This document shows positions 7,991-15,959 of a stretch of DNA of 64,000 bases, piece after piece. Under the pieces are notes generated by a model, which saw nothing but the letters and a program-made list of their open reading frames with translations, did no database searches and was not told the origin of the DNA. Positions within the stretch are counted from its first letter, which is position 1; every line of letters starts with the position of its first letter. Position numbers and translations under genes: made by a program. Where the stretch lies: the NCBI RefSeq assembly GCF_008000935.1, contig NZ_CP042831.1, positions 3,410,001-3,474,000 of the forward strand, read 5' to 3'. Source of the DNA: Flavobacterium alkalisoli (GTDB taxonomy: Bacteria > Bacteroidota > Bacteroidia > Flavobacteriales > Flavobacteriaceae).

Positions 7991-9793
7991 ATGAATAAAT
8001 TTGAACAATTAGGATTGAATGAATCGCTACTGAGGGCGATAAACGATCTAGGATTTGAAAATCCGTCGGAGGTACAGGAAAAGGCGATTCCCCTATTATT
8101 GGAAAAAGACACAGACATCGTAGCATTAGCACAAACGGGTACAGGTAAAACTGCTGCCTTTGGTTTCCCGCTAATTCAAAAGATAGATGCCGAAAATAAG
8201 AATACTCAGGCTTTAATTTTATCTCCTACACGTGAGCTTTGCTTACAGATTACTAACGAGATAAAATTGTACTCTAAATACGTTAAGGGACTACACACTG
8301 TTGCTGTTTATGGCGGGGCCAGTATTACAGAGCAGGCAAAAGAAATCAGAAGAGGTGCACAAATTATTGTGGCAACACCTGGAAGGATGCAGGACATGAT
8401 TAACCGTGGGTTAGTTAATATTTCTAAAATAGATTACTGTGTACTTGATGAGGCAGATGAAATGCTTAATATGGGATTCTATGATGATATCGTTTCTATC
8501 CTTTCTACATCACCAACAGACAAAAGCACATGGCTTTTCTCAGCTACTATGCCACAGGAGGTTGCAAGAATTGCACGTGAATTCATGAGAAAACCACTTG
8601 AAATTACAGTTGGCCACAAAAACTCAGGTTCATCTACAGTATCACACGAGTTTTATCTTGTTAATGCACGCGACCGTTATGAGGCATTAAAACGTCTTGC
8701 AGATGCTAACCCTGATATTTTCTCAGTTGTTTTCTGCCGTACAAAAAGAGATACTCAGGCAGTTGCCGAAAAACTTATAGAAAACGGATATAACGCAGCT
8801 GCTTTACACGGAGACCTTTCTCAGGCTCAGCGTGACGCAGTAATGAAATCATTCAGAAACAGACAGATACAAATGCTTGTTGCTACCGACGTAGCCGCAA
8901 GGGGTATTGACGTTGATAACGTAACACACGTAATTAACTACCAGCTTCCTGATGATATTGAAACCTACAACCACCGTAGCGGACGTACAGGACGTGCCGG
9001 TAAACTGGGTACATCAATCGTTATCATCACTAAGAGTGAGCTTCGTAAAATAAACGCTATCGAAAGGACTATCAAACAAAAGTTTGAGGAGAAATCAATC
9101 CCTTCAGGTATCGAAATTTGCGAAATACAGCTTTTCCACTTAGCAAACAGAATTAAAGATGTTGAAATAGACCACGAAATAGACTCTTACCTTCCTGCAA
9201 TATATGAGGTTATGAAAGACCTTACTAAAGAGGAGCTTATCAAGAAAATGGTATCGGTAGAGTTTAACAGGTTTATTAACTATTACAAAAAGAATAAAGA
9301 TCTTTCTGCACAAAAAGGCGGAGAAGAAAGACGTGACTTCAGTGCAGGTAGCGGTGCGGTTCGTTTCTTTATCAACATAGGTTCAAGAGACGATTTCGAT
9401 TGGATGAGCCTTAAAGACTTCCTTCGTGATACACTTGGCCTGGGCCGTGACGACATTTTTAAAGTGGATGTAAAAGAAGGTTTCTCTTTCTTTAACACAG
9501 AAGCAGAACATGCCGAAATGGTAATGGATACATTTAACAGTATGCACCTTGAGGGCAGAAAAATAAATGTTGAAATTTCTAAAAATGACGGTGGTTCTAA
9601 CAACCGACGCAGAGACCACAACGGTAGAAGCAGCGGTGGTGGCTCTAACAGAGGCGCGAGAGGTGAACGCAGAAGCGATTCTTTCGGAGGCGGAAGACCA
9701 CCTAGAAGAGATGGCGGAAGAGATGGTGGTGCTCCCAGAAGAAAGGACAGCAACAGTGGCTCTCGAGACAGAAAACCAAGAAGAAGCAATTAA
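7991..9793 (+). CDS. deaD: DEAD-box ATP-dependent RNA helicase (DeaD/CsdA type) with basic tail
   Basis: 600 residues with all core motifs: Q-motif FENPSEVQEKAIP (22-34), Walker A AQTGTGKT (47-54), PTREL (79-83), TPGR, DEAD (153-156), SAT (184-186), ARGIDVDNVTHVINY and HRSGRTGR. After the two RecA-like domains comes a domain of the DbpA RNA-binding type (about 445-530, GAVRFFINIGSRDDFDW). A low-complexity R/G/S/N/D tail of about 65 residues follows and probably binds RNA non-specifically. Expected roles are unwinding structured RNA during ribosome assembly or in the cold. Monocistronic. The symbol is by family resemblance. Confidence 0.9.
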   Translation: MNKFEQLGLNESLLRAINDLGFENPSEVQEKAIPLLLEKDTDIVALAQTGTGKTAAFGFPLIQKIDAENKNTQALILSPTRELCLQITNEIKLYSKYVKGLHTVAVYGGASITEQAKEIRRGAQIIVATPGRMQDMINRGLVNISKIDYCVLDEADEMLNMGFYDDIVSILSTSPTDKSTWLFSATMPQEVARIAREFMRKPLEITVGHKNSGSSTVSHEFYLVNARDRYEALKRLADANPDIFSVVFCRTKRDTQAVAEKLIENGYNAAALHGDLSQAQRDAVMKSFRNRQIQMLVATDVAARGIDVDNVTHVINYQLPDDIETYNHRSGRTGRAGKLGTSIVIITKSELRKINAIERTIKQKFEEKSIPSGIEICEIQLFHLANRIKDVEIDHEIDSYLPAIYEVMKDLTKEELIKKMVSVEFNRFINYYKKNKDLSAQKGGEERRDFSAGSGAVRFFINIGSRDDFDWMSLKDFLRDTLGLGRDDIFKVDVKEGFSFFNTEAEHAEMVMDTFNSMHLEGRKINVEISKNDGGSNNRRRDHNGRSSGGGSNRGARGERRSDSFGGGRPPRRDGGRDGGAPRRKDSNSGSRDRKPRRSN

Positions 9794-9868
9794 TTTATTT
9801 TAGATAAATTGTATACTAACTACAAAATATCGCGTTTGTTTATTACTTTTACCTTACTAAAGCGAACA

Positions 9869-10651
9869 ATGAGATATTTTGTAGTTATTTTATTTTTAAT
9901 ACTGTCGTTCCCTTCTTTTGCACAGGAAAAGAAGCAGGAAGACTCAACCAGTGTAAGTGGTACTATTGTAAACAATTCAAACATGCTGCCACTTGAAAAC
10001 GCAACGGTTATTAATGTTAACTCTGTAAAAGGGGTAGTTACCGACAGTAAAGGGTATTTCACGCTTAACGCTAAGGTAAACGACACTATACACATAACAC
10101 TTATAGGCTTTCAGCCTATTAAGGTTCGCGTTACTAACGACTGGATTAAAAATACTACCTCAACAAAAATTCCGCTTACAGAAAAGGCTTATGCCCTGGA
10201 AGAAGTGGTAATTAATAAATACGGACTTACCGGTTACCTTCAGGTAGACTCCAAGCTTGTACCTGTTAAGGAAAATCACAGATACAGTATTTCCGGACTT
10301 AACTACGGTTATGAAGGAGGCCCTAAATCGCCTTCGTCTTTCAAAAAGATTATTAGCTCTGTATTCAACCCTGCCGATTTCCTACATAATGTGTTTGGTA
10401 AAAAACCAAAAGAAATGCGCAGGTTAAGGGAAATGAAAAAAGATGATACGGTAAGAAACCTGTTAGCTACTAAATTTGACCGTGAAACACTTGCAGCACT
10501 TTTAGGTGTTATGCCGGAAGACATTGCAGAAATACTTGAAAACTGCAACTATTCAGAAGAGTTTATAAGGACTGCTAACGACTTACAGATTATGGATGCC
10601 ATAAGCAGTTGTTATGAAGAGTACAAAGCCCTTAACAGGGATAAGAACTAA
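9869..10651 (+). CDS. Secreted carboxypeptidase-regulatory-like (CarboxypepD_reg) protein
   Basis: 260 residues from the ATG at 9869, which begins a signal peptide ending at PSFAQ; an upstream start at 9809 adds a non-homologous lead. Residues about 30-110 form a CarboxypepD_reg-like beta-sandwich (VSGTIVNNSNMLPLENATV, then GVVTDSKGYFTL, DTIHITLIGFQPI), the domain often found at the N-terminus of TonB-dependent receptors. Here no plug or barrel follows. The rest is an alpha-helical region (FGKKPKEMRRLREMKKDD) of unknown role. Envelope location is likely. Its 3' end overlaps the convergent trmH-like gene by 4 bases. Confidence 0.75.
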   Translation: MRYFVVILFLILSFPSFAQEKKQEDSTSVSGTIVNNSNMLPLENATVINVNSVKGVVTDSKGYFTLNAKVNDTIHITLIGFQPIKVRVTNDWIKNTTSTKIPLTEKAYALEEVVINKYGLTGYLQVDSKLVPVKENHRYSISGLNYGYEGGPKSPSSFKKIISSVFNPADFLHNVFGKKPKEMRRLREMKKDDTVRNLLATKFDRETLAALLGVMPEDIAEILENCNYSEEFIRTANDLQIMDAISSCYEEYKALNRDKN

Positions 10652-11316
10652 ACTTCCTGCTCCAGGTATTTCTTAGTTATAAAATCTATATCTTTTATGG
10701 ATTTACGGGTCCAGTCTATCCTTTTTTCAAGAACCTCCTCTTCGGTTAACTGCCATTTAATATCCGATTTTCTCAATCGGCTGGTAATATTTTGTATTAC
10801 TATCGCAGCTGAGGATGATATATTAAGACTCTCTGTAAATCCAACCATAGGTATCTTTAAAAAGCCGTCTGCCCTTTCCAGAACCTCTTCGGAAAGCCCC
10901 ATCTTCTCAGTCCCAAAAAATATGGCTGCAGGCTGCGAAATATCAAAATCATCAAGCATACACGACTCCTCGTGTGGTGTTGTGGCAATAATCCTGTAAC
11001 CTTTAGCTTTTAAATCGTCAATACAGTTGGTTGTTGTGGCAAATCGGTTTACATCTACCCATTTTTGGGCTCCCAATGCAATTTCCTTATCAATACGCTT
11101 ACCGTATTTCTCCTCTACTACATTAAGCTCCTGAATCCCAAAAACTTCACAGGTCCTCATTACGGCACTTGTATTATGCAGCTGAAAAACATCTTCTATA
11201 GCTATGGCAAAATGTTTGGTGCGATTTTGCAATATCTTAATAAAATTCTCTTTTCTACTTTCGGTAATAAACGTTTCTAAATAATCAAGATAGGCTTTAT
11301 CACAGGTATTTTTCAT
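10648..11316 (-). CDS. trmH: tRNA/rRNA 2'-O-methyltransferase, TrmH (SpoU) family
   Basis: 222 residues. The SPOUT knot motifs are present: the N-terminal block VFQLHNTSAVMRTCEVFGI (the Asn-x-x-Ala-x-x-Arg catalytic arm), AAIFFGTEKMGLSEE, and FLKIPMVGFTESLNISSSAA for SAM binding. The extra C-terminal helical segment after the knot is typical of TrmH, which methylates the 2'-OH of G18 in tRNA. Other SpoU targets are possible. Shares its last bases with the convergent CarboxypepD_reg gene. Confidence 0.85.
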   Translation of the reverse strand: MKNTCDKAYLDYLETFITESRKENFIKILQNRTKHFAIAIEDVFQLHNTSAVMRTCEVFGIQELNVVEEKYGKRIDKEIALGAQKWVDVNRFATTTNCIDDLKAKGYRIIATTPHEESCMLDDFDISQPAAIFFGTEKMGLSEEVLERADGFLKIPMVGFTESLNISSSAAIVIQNITSRLRKSDIKWQLTEEEVLEKRIDWTRKSIKDIDFITKKYLEQEV

Positions 11317-11377
11317 TATAAAGGTAAATGTTAAGAATCTTTTACTAACTTAGGAGTGCCAAAACCACAATTATTAT

Positions 11378-11908
11378 ATGACACAGGAAGAATTACTCGA
11401 ACAAATCTACAAAAAAGACAGCAAAGCATTCACTACGCTGTATGATATGTATTCCAAAAGCCTTTACGGAGTTATTTACAACCTTATAAAGGACAAGGAA
11501 GAATCGGAAGATGTTTTACAGGAAGTTTTTGTAAAAATCTGGAAAAACATCGACTCTTATAACGAAAGTAAAGGACGTTTTTTTACATGGATTCTTAACA
11601 TAGCACGTAATACAGCTATAGACAAGTTAAGATCTAAAAGCCATAATAACAGTTTAAAAAACCTTTCTACCGACAATTTCGTACATATTCTTGACAACAA
11701 TTCAACAGTTACCAACAGGATTGATGCCATAGGTATACGTGAGTTTGTTAAGAAGCTGAAACCGGTATGTGTGCGCATCATCGACCTGCTTTTCTTTAGG
11801 GGATACACCCAACAGGAAGCATCGGAAGAACTTGCCATACCACTGGGCACAGTTAAAACACAAAACAGAAATTGTATTAGAGATTTAAGAACTATATTAG
11901 AGGTATAA
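11378..11908 (+). CDS. ECF-type RNA polymerase sigma factor
   Basis: 176 residues. Region 2 is at about 20-90 (ALYDMYSKSLYG-like start, then SEDVLQEVFVKIWKNIDSY and FFTWILNIARNTAIDKLRS for -10 recognition). Region 4 is at about 120-172 with a helix-turn-helix (GYTQQEASEELAIPLGTVKT). No region 1 or 3, so an extracytoplasmic-function sigma factor of about the usual size. The next gene, overlapping by one base (TAATG), is a membrane anti-sigma factor. This is a sigma/anti-sigma module resembling SigK/RskA. Confidence 0.92.
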   Translation: MTQEELLEQIYKKDSKAFTTLYDMYSKSLYGVIYNLIKDKEESEDVLQEVFVKIWKNIDSYNESKGRFFTWILNIARNTAIDKLRSKSHNNSLKNLSTDNFVHILDNNSTVTNRIDAIGIREFVKKLKPVCVRIIDLLFFRGYTQQEASEELAIPLGTVKTQNRNCIRDLRTILEV

Positions 11909-12693
11909 TGAACACAGAGTATATTGAATCAGGTATTTTAGAATTATATATTTTCGGCCTCCTTTCGGAAGAAGAGAATCTTCAGGTAAAGGAAATGGCC
12001 GATAATAATGAGGATGTGAGAGCCGAAATACTATCTATAGAAAAGGCTATCATAGATCTTTCATACAGTGTATCACCGTATCTGTCGGCAGAGGTGTATG
12101 AAAAAATTCGCCAGCAACTTATCGAAAAACATGATGGCGTTGTGCAAATGCCACGCAGTAGTACTTCATCTTTTATAGGGTGGGCAGCGGCTGTTATCCT
12201 TTTATTCGGATTGGGCTTCCAGTACTACAAGTACAACGAGGCTACCGAAGAGGTACAGGCTGCAGCTAAACAACGTGATAAATTTGAGCAGATGCTTGCC
12301 ACTGTAAGTGAAGAGAATACGCAAAATGAGAAAGCACTTGCCATCATCCGTGCTAAGAACAACGATGTTATTCCGCTAGAGGGACAACAGGTTGCTCCGG
12401 ATGCATTTGCTAAAGTGTATTTAAACAGCGAAGACAATAAAATTTATGTCGATATAGCCGGACTACCGGAACCTCCTCAGGGTAAAGTTTACCAGGTATG
12501 GGCTTTAAAGCTTACTCCGCAACTTACCCCTACGAGTATAGGTGTACTTGACGACGGACAAAGGGCAGAAAACAAAGGTATCTATGCTGTAGACAACTTT
12601 GAAGGTGCCGAGGCTTTTGGTATTACTCTTGAGCCTGCAGGCGGTAGCCCTTCACCTACTCTTGAGCAACTATATACTTTAGGTAAAGTATAA
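11908..12693 (+). CDS. Membrane anti-sigma factor with RskA-type C-terminal domain
   Basis: 261 residues. The N-terminal cytoplasmic part (1-85, ESGILELYIFGLLSEEEN) resembles the anti-sigma domain that holds the sigma factor. One transmembrane helix follows (about 88-106, GWAAAVILLFGLGF), then a coiled-coil-like stretch and a C-terminal RskA domain (GLPEPPQGKVYQVWALKL, TPTSIGVLDDG). The domain order and the coupled start with the sigma gene indicate that it sequesters that factor until an envelope signal triggers release. No zinc-binding HxxxCxxC motif is seen. Confidence 0.85.
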   Translation: MNTEYIESGILELYIFGLLSEEENLQVKEMADNNEDVRAEILSIEKAIIDLSYSVSPYLSAEVYEKIRQQLIEKHDGVVQMPRSSTSSFIGWAAAVILLFGLGFQYYKYNEATEEVQAAAKQRDKFEQMLATVSEENTQNEKALAIIRAKNNDVIPLEGQQVAPDAFAKVYLNSEDNKIYVDIAGLPEPPQGKVYQVWALKLTPQLTPTSIGVLDDGQRAENKGIYAVDNFEGAEAFGITLEPAGGSPSPTLEQLYTLGKV

Positions 12694-12700
12694 TACATAA

Positions 12701-13390
12701 ATGAAAAAGAAACTTGTTGTATTATCGGGTGCCGGTGTTAGCGCCGAAAGCGGAATAAAAACATTTCGTGATGCCGGCGGTCTTTGGGAGGGTCATGACG
12801 TGATGGAAGTGGCTTCTCCCGAGGGTTGGCGCAAAAACCCTGCGCTGGTACTCGATTTTTACAACAAACGAAGACGACAGCTTTTTGAAGTTGTTCCCAA
12901 CAAGGCACATCATATTATTGCCGAACTTGAAAACCATTTTGATGTTACTGTTATTACCCAAAATGTAGACGACCTGCACGAACGTGCGGGAAGTACTAAC
13001 GTTTTACACCTGCATGGCGAACTACTTAAGGCCCGCAGCGTTAATAACCTTAATGACATAATAGAATGGACTACAGATATTAACGAAGGTGACCTGCATA
13101 CCGACGGGCATCAGCTACGCCCACACATTGTATGGTTTGGAGAGGCAGTCCCTGCCATAGAACCCGCAGTTACTATTGTAGACCAGGCCGATTATCTTAT
13201 TGTAATAGGTACTTCGCTACAGGTATATCCAGCAGCCGGACTTATCGATTTTGCAAGACCAAATACTACTATTTATTACATAGACCCCAACCCTGCCCAA
13301 ATACCTAATTTGAGAAATAAACTGGAAGTTTTTGCACACTCCGGCTCCATAGGCATGGAAATGGTGTATGAAAAATTAAGAGTACTATAA
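12701..13390 (+). CDS. cobB: NAD-dependent protein deacylase (sirtuin, CobB/SIRT5-like, no zinc module)
   Basis: 229 residues. Sirtuin signatures: LSGAGVSAESGIKTFRD near the N-terminus, TQNVDDLHERAG, the catalytic His in HLHGE (H105) and IGTSLQVYPAAGL. Tyr54 and Arg57 in FYNKRRR match the Y-x-x-R pair that binds acidic acyl groups in SIRT5 and CobB, so desuccinylase/demalonylase activity is likely. The segment after H105, which normally carries the four zinc-binding cysteines, contains none. It starts 8 bases after the anti-sigma gene and may be co-transcribed with it. Confidence 0.85.
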   Translation: MKKKLVVLSGAGVSAESGIKTFRDAGGLWEGHDVMEVASPEGWRKNPALVLDFYNKRRRQLFEVVPNKAHHIIAELENHFDVTVITQNVDDLHERAGSTNVLHLHGELLKARSVNNLNDIIEWTTDINEGDLHTDGHQLRPHIVWFGEAVPAIEPAVTIVDQADYLIVIGTSLQVYPAAGLIDFARPNTTIYYIDPNPAQIPNLRNKLEVFAHSGSIGMEMVYEKLRVL

Positions 13391-13391
13391 T

Positions 13392-13841
13392 TTACTCAGC
13401 CAGATATTTTTCAATTTCTTTTGCCAAATCTTTTCCGTAATGCGGAGCATCGGCATTTACAAGCTTTCCTTTTTTATCGATTATCATATATCTGGGGATT
13501 GCTCCTACCGACTGCCCTTTTAAAACCTCCGACCCTTTAATAGGATAATTTAAAAAGTGTGTGTCCTCTGTAAGGCCTTCTTCCTCAATTGCCTTTTTCC
13601 ATTTGGCATCTTCAATATCCATAGAGATATAGACATACACTACATCCTTACCGTCAAACTTTTTCTTAAACTTAGGCAGTTTTTTCAGCTCTTCTCTACA
13701 AGGTTTGCACCAGCTCGCCCAAAAGTCAACCAGTATTACTTTGCCTTTGTTTTGGGCCACAAAAGTGTCAAAAGGATTGTTGCCGGTTTTAAACGAAGTA
13801 AGTATTACAAAAAACAGTGAAAGCAAAAAAAATCTTTTCAT
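13392..13841 (-). CDS. Secreted TlpA/thioredoxin-like disulfide oxidoreductase
   Basis: 149 residues. A signal peptide (hydrophobic core 4-16) precedes a thioredoxin fold with the active site WCKPC (Cys45, Cys48) and the cis-proline loop GAIPRYMIID. The TlpA-like insertion contains HFLNYPIKGSEVLKG. It probably acts on disulfides or haem-binding cysteines in the periplasm. It converges on the sirtuin gene with only one base between the two stops. Confidence 0.85.
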   Translation of the reverse strand: MKRFFLLSLFFVILTSFKTGNNPFDTFVAQNKGKVILVDFWASWCKPCREELKKLPKFKKKFDGKDVVYVYISMDIEDAKWKKAIEEEGLTEDTHFLNYPIKGSEVLKGQSVGAIPRYMIIDKKGKLVNADAPHYGKDLAKEIEKYLAE

Positions 13842-13947
13842 GGCAAGTGTGTTTTGGTTTCTTTTATTAACTTCTATGTAGCCGTTTTAGTATTAAATAA
13901 AGGCAATTTAATTGACTTTGCGGTTTCTTTAATTGCCTGTAAAAGTT

Positions 13948-13955
13948 TATCTTTG
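13948..13955 (+). promoter_or_regulatory. -7 promoter box for purB
   Basis: TATCTTTG, 29 bases before the purB ATG. Confidence 0.6.
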
Positions 13956-13984
13956 CGCAAATACGTTATTTTAAACAAAAGACA

Positions 13985-15337
13985 ATGCAAAGTTTATCTG
14001 AACTGAATGCCATTTCCCCAATAGACGGGAGATATAGAAATAAAACCGTATCATTATCAGGGTATTTTTCTGAAGAAGCACTTATTAAGTACAGGGTGCT
14101 TGTAGAGATTGAATATTTTATCGCCTTATGCGAACTTCCGTTACCTCAGCTTACGGGAGTAGACAAAGCTGTTTTTGAGCCGTTGCGCGATATTTACAGA
14201 AACTTCTCTTCAGAAGACGCGCTTCAGATAAAAGAAATTGAAAAAACAACCAACCACGACGTAAAAGCGGTTGAGTACTTTATAAAATCGGCTTTTGATA
14301 AGCTTAACCTTGAGCAGTACAAAGAGTTTATCCACTTTGGACTAACTTCTCAGGATATCAACAACACAGCCATTCCGCTTTCTACAAAAGAGGCATTTGA
14401 AAATGTGTACATGCCAACGCTTATAAGCGTTATCTCTAAACTTAAAGAACTAAGCATTGAATGGAAAGATGTGCCTATGCTTGCCCGTACTCACGGCCAG
14501 CCTGCATCGCCTACACGCTTAGGTAAAGAGATACTTGTATTTGTTGAAAGGCTTGAAGAGCAGCTTCGACTGTTATTCAACGTACCTTTTGCCGCTAAGT
14601 TTGGTGGTGCAACAGGTAACTTTAATGCACACTTTATTGCCTATCCGCAAAACGACTGGAGAAAATTCGGTAATGATTTTGTTGAAGGTACTTTAGGGCT
14701 TAAACACTCATTCCCTACTACACAAATTGAGCACTACGACCATTTTGCAGCCTTTTTTGATGCCTTAAAACGTATCAACAACATCATACTTGACCTTGAC
14801 AGGGATATATGGACATATGTGTCTATGGATTACTTTAAGCAAAAAATTAAAGCCGGAGAAATTGGATCTTCTGCAATGCCACACAAAGTAAACCCTATTG
14901 ATTTTGAAAACTCTGAAGGTAACCTGGGTATTGCAAACGCTATTTTTGAACACCTTGCTGCAAAGCTTCCGGTTTCAAGATTACAACGTGACCTTACTGA
15001 TAGTACAGTACTAAGAAATGTAGGTGTGCCTATTGGTCATACTATTATTGCTTTTGAAGCTACACTTAAAGGACTTAACAAACTTCTTTTAAATGCTGAT
15101 AAGTTTGAGGAAGACCTTGAGAGAAACTGGGCTGTGGTGGCTGAAGCTATTCAAACCATACTACGTCGCGAAGCTTATCCAAATCCGTATGAGGCACTTA
15201 AGGATCTTACAAGGACAAACCACGTGATTAATAAAGAATCTATACATGCCTTTATAGGAACACTTAACGTTACAGACAGCGTTAAAGAGGAGTTAATGAG
15301 AATTACTCCTTCCAATTATTTAGGTATATTACCATAA
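13985..15337 (+). CDS. purB: Adenylosuccinate lyase
   Basis: 450 residues, the size of the long PurB type. Catalyses two fumarate-releasing steps of purine synthesis (SAICAR to AICAR, adenylosuccinate to AMP). Signatures: opening LNAISPIDGRY, FGLTSQDINNTA, ARTHGQPASPTRLGKE with a catalytic His, and the fumarase/lyase loop GSSAMPHKVNPIDFEN. Cytosolic tetramer. The KefG-like gene starts 14 bases later, so read-through into the efflux pair is possible. guaB, the GMP-branch enzyme, is nearby but on the other strand. Confidence 0.97.
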   Translation: MQSLSELNAISPIDGRYRNKTVSLSGYFSEEALIKYRVLVEIEYFIALCELPLPQLTGVDKAVFEPLRDIYRNFSSEDALQIKEIEKTTNHDVKAVEYFIKSAFDKLNLEQYKEFIHFGLTSQDINNTAIPLSTKEAFENVYMPTLISVISKLKELSIEWKDVPMLARTHGQPASPTRLGKEILVFVERLEEQLRLLFNVPFAAKFGGATGNFNAHFIAYPQNDWRKFGNDFVEGTLGLKHSFPTTQIEHYDHFAAFFDALKRINNIILDLDRDIWTYVSMDYFKQKIKAGEIGSSAMPHKVNPIDFENSEGNLGIANAIFEHLAAKLPVSRLQRDLTDSTVLRNVGVPIGHTIIAFEATLKGLNKLLLNADKFEEDLERNWAVVAEAIQTILRREAYPNPYEALKDLTRTNHVINKESIHAFIGTLNVTDSVKEELMRITPSNYLGILP

Positions 15338-15350
15338 ACAAACACAATGT

Positions 15351-15953
15351 ATGCCAAACAGGGTTCTTATTCTCTTCGCTCACCCGCTATTCGAGAAATC
15401 GAACCTTAATGACGTACTTGTAAAACACATTCCGGATAATCCTAACATCACGTTTCACGACCTGTACCAGGAATATCCGGAATTTGATGTTGATATGCAG
15501 CGCGAACAGGAGTTGCTTTTACTTCACGACATCATTATCTGGCATCATCCTATGTACTGGTACAGCTGCCCCCCACTTTTAAAACAGTGGATAGACATTG
15601 TACTGGAACACGGCTGGGCTTACGGAAAAGACGGCAAAGCCCTTGAGGGCAAACTGCTGCTACAAACTATTACAACCGGCGGCCGAAAGGAAAACTACAG
15701 CGAAACAGGCCGTGATCGCTATACCATACAACAATTACTGGAACCGTTTAACCAAACGGCTAAAGTTTGTAACCTGACCTATTTACCTCCGTTTATAGTA
15801 CATGGCGCTCACTCCATGACCACGGAAGGATATGAAGAGAACGGAAAGCTTTACGGTCAGATACTGGAGTATCTGGTTAATAAACCCATAAACCCTAAAG
15901 AAATATCCGACTATCAGTATTTTAACGATTGGTTCACAACTAAACTAGGCTAA
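15351..15953 (+). CDS. kefG: KefF/KefG-like NAD(P)H-dependent quinone oxidoreductase
   Basis: 200 residues of flavodoxin-like fold: RVLILFAHPLFEKSN at the phosphate loop, TFHDLYQEYPEFDVD, WHHPMYWYSCPPLLKQWID and VLEHGWAYG, all typical of the ancillary subunits that activate Kef potassium efflux. Cytosolic, FMN-binding. It lies 6 bases upstream of the KefB/C-type antiporter, the canonical ancillary-then-channel order. KefF or a stand-alone MdaB-type reductase cannot be excluded. Confidence 0.85.
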   Translation: MPNRVLILFAHPLFEKSNLNDVLVKHIPDNPNITFHDLYQEYPEFDVDMQREQELLLLHDIIIWHHPMYWYSCPPLLKQWIDIVLEHGWAYGKDGKALEGKLLLQTITTGGRKENYSETGRDRYTIQQLLEPFNQTAKVCNLTYLPPFIVHGAHSMTTEGYEENGKLYGQILEYLVNKPINPKEISDYQYFNDWFTTKLG

Positions 15954-15959
15954 AAAACT

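Noticed and set aside
9283..9803. Additional open frames on both strands over the end of the DEAD-box gene
   Set aside because: They arise from the repetitive Arg/Gly/Ser codons of the helicase tail, with low-complexity Leu/Pro/Ser or Ala/Glu products and no start context.
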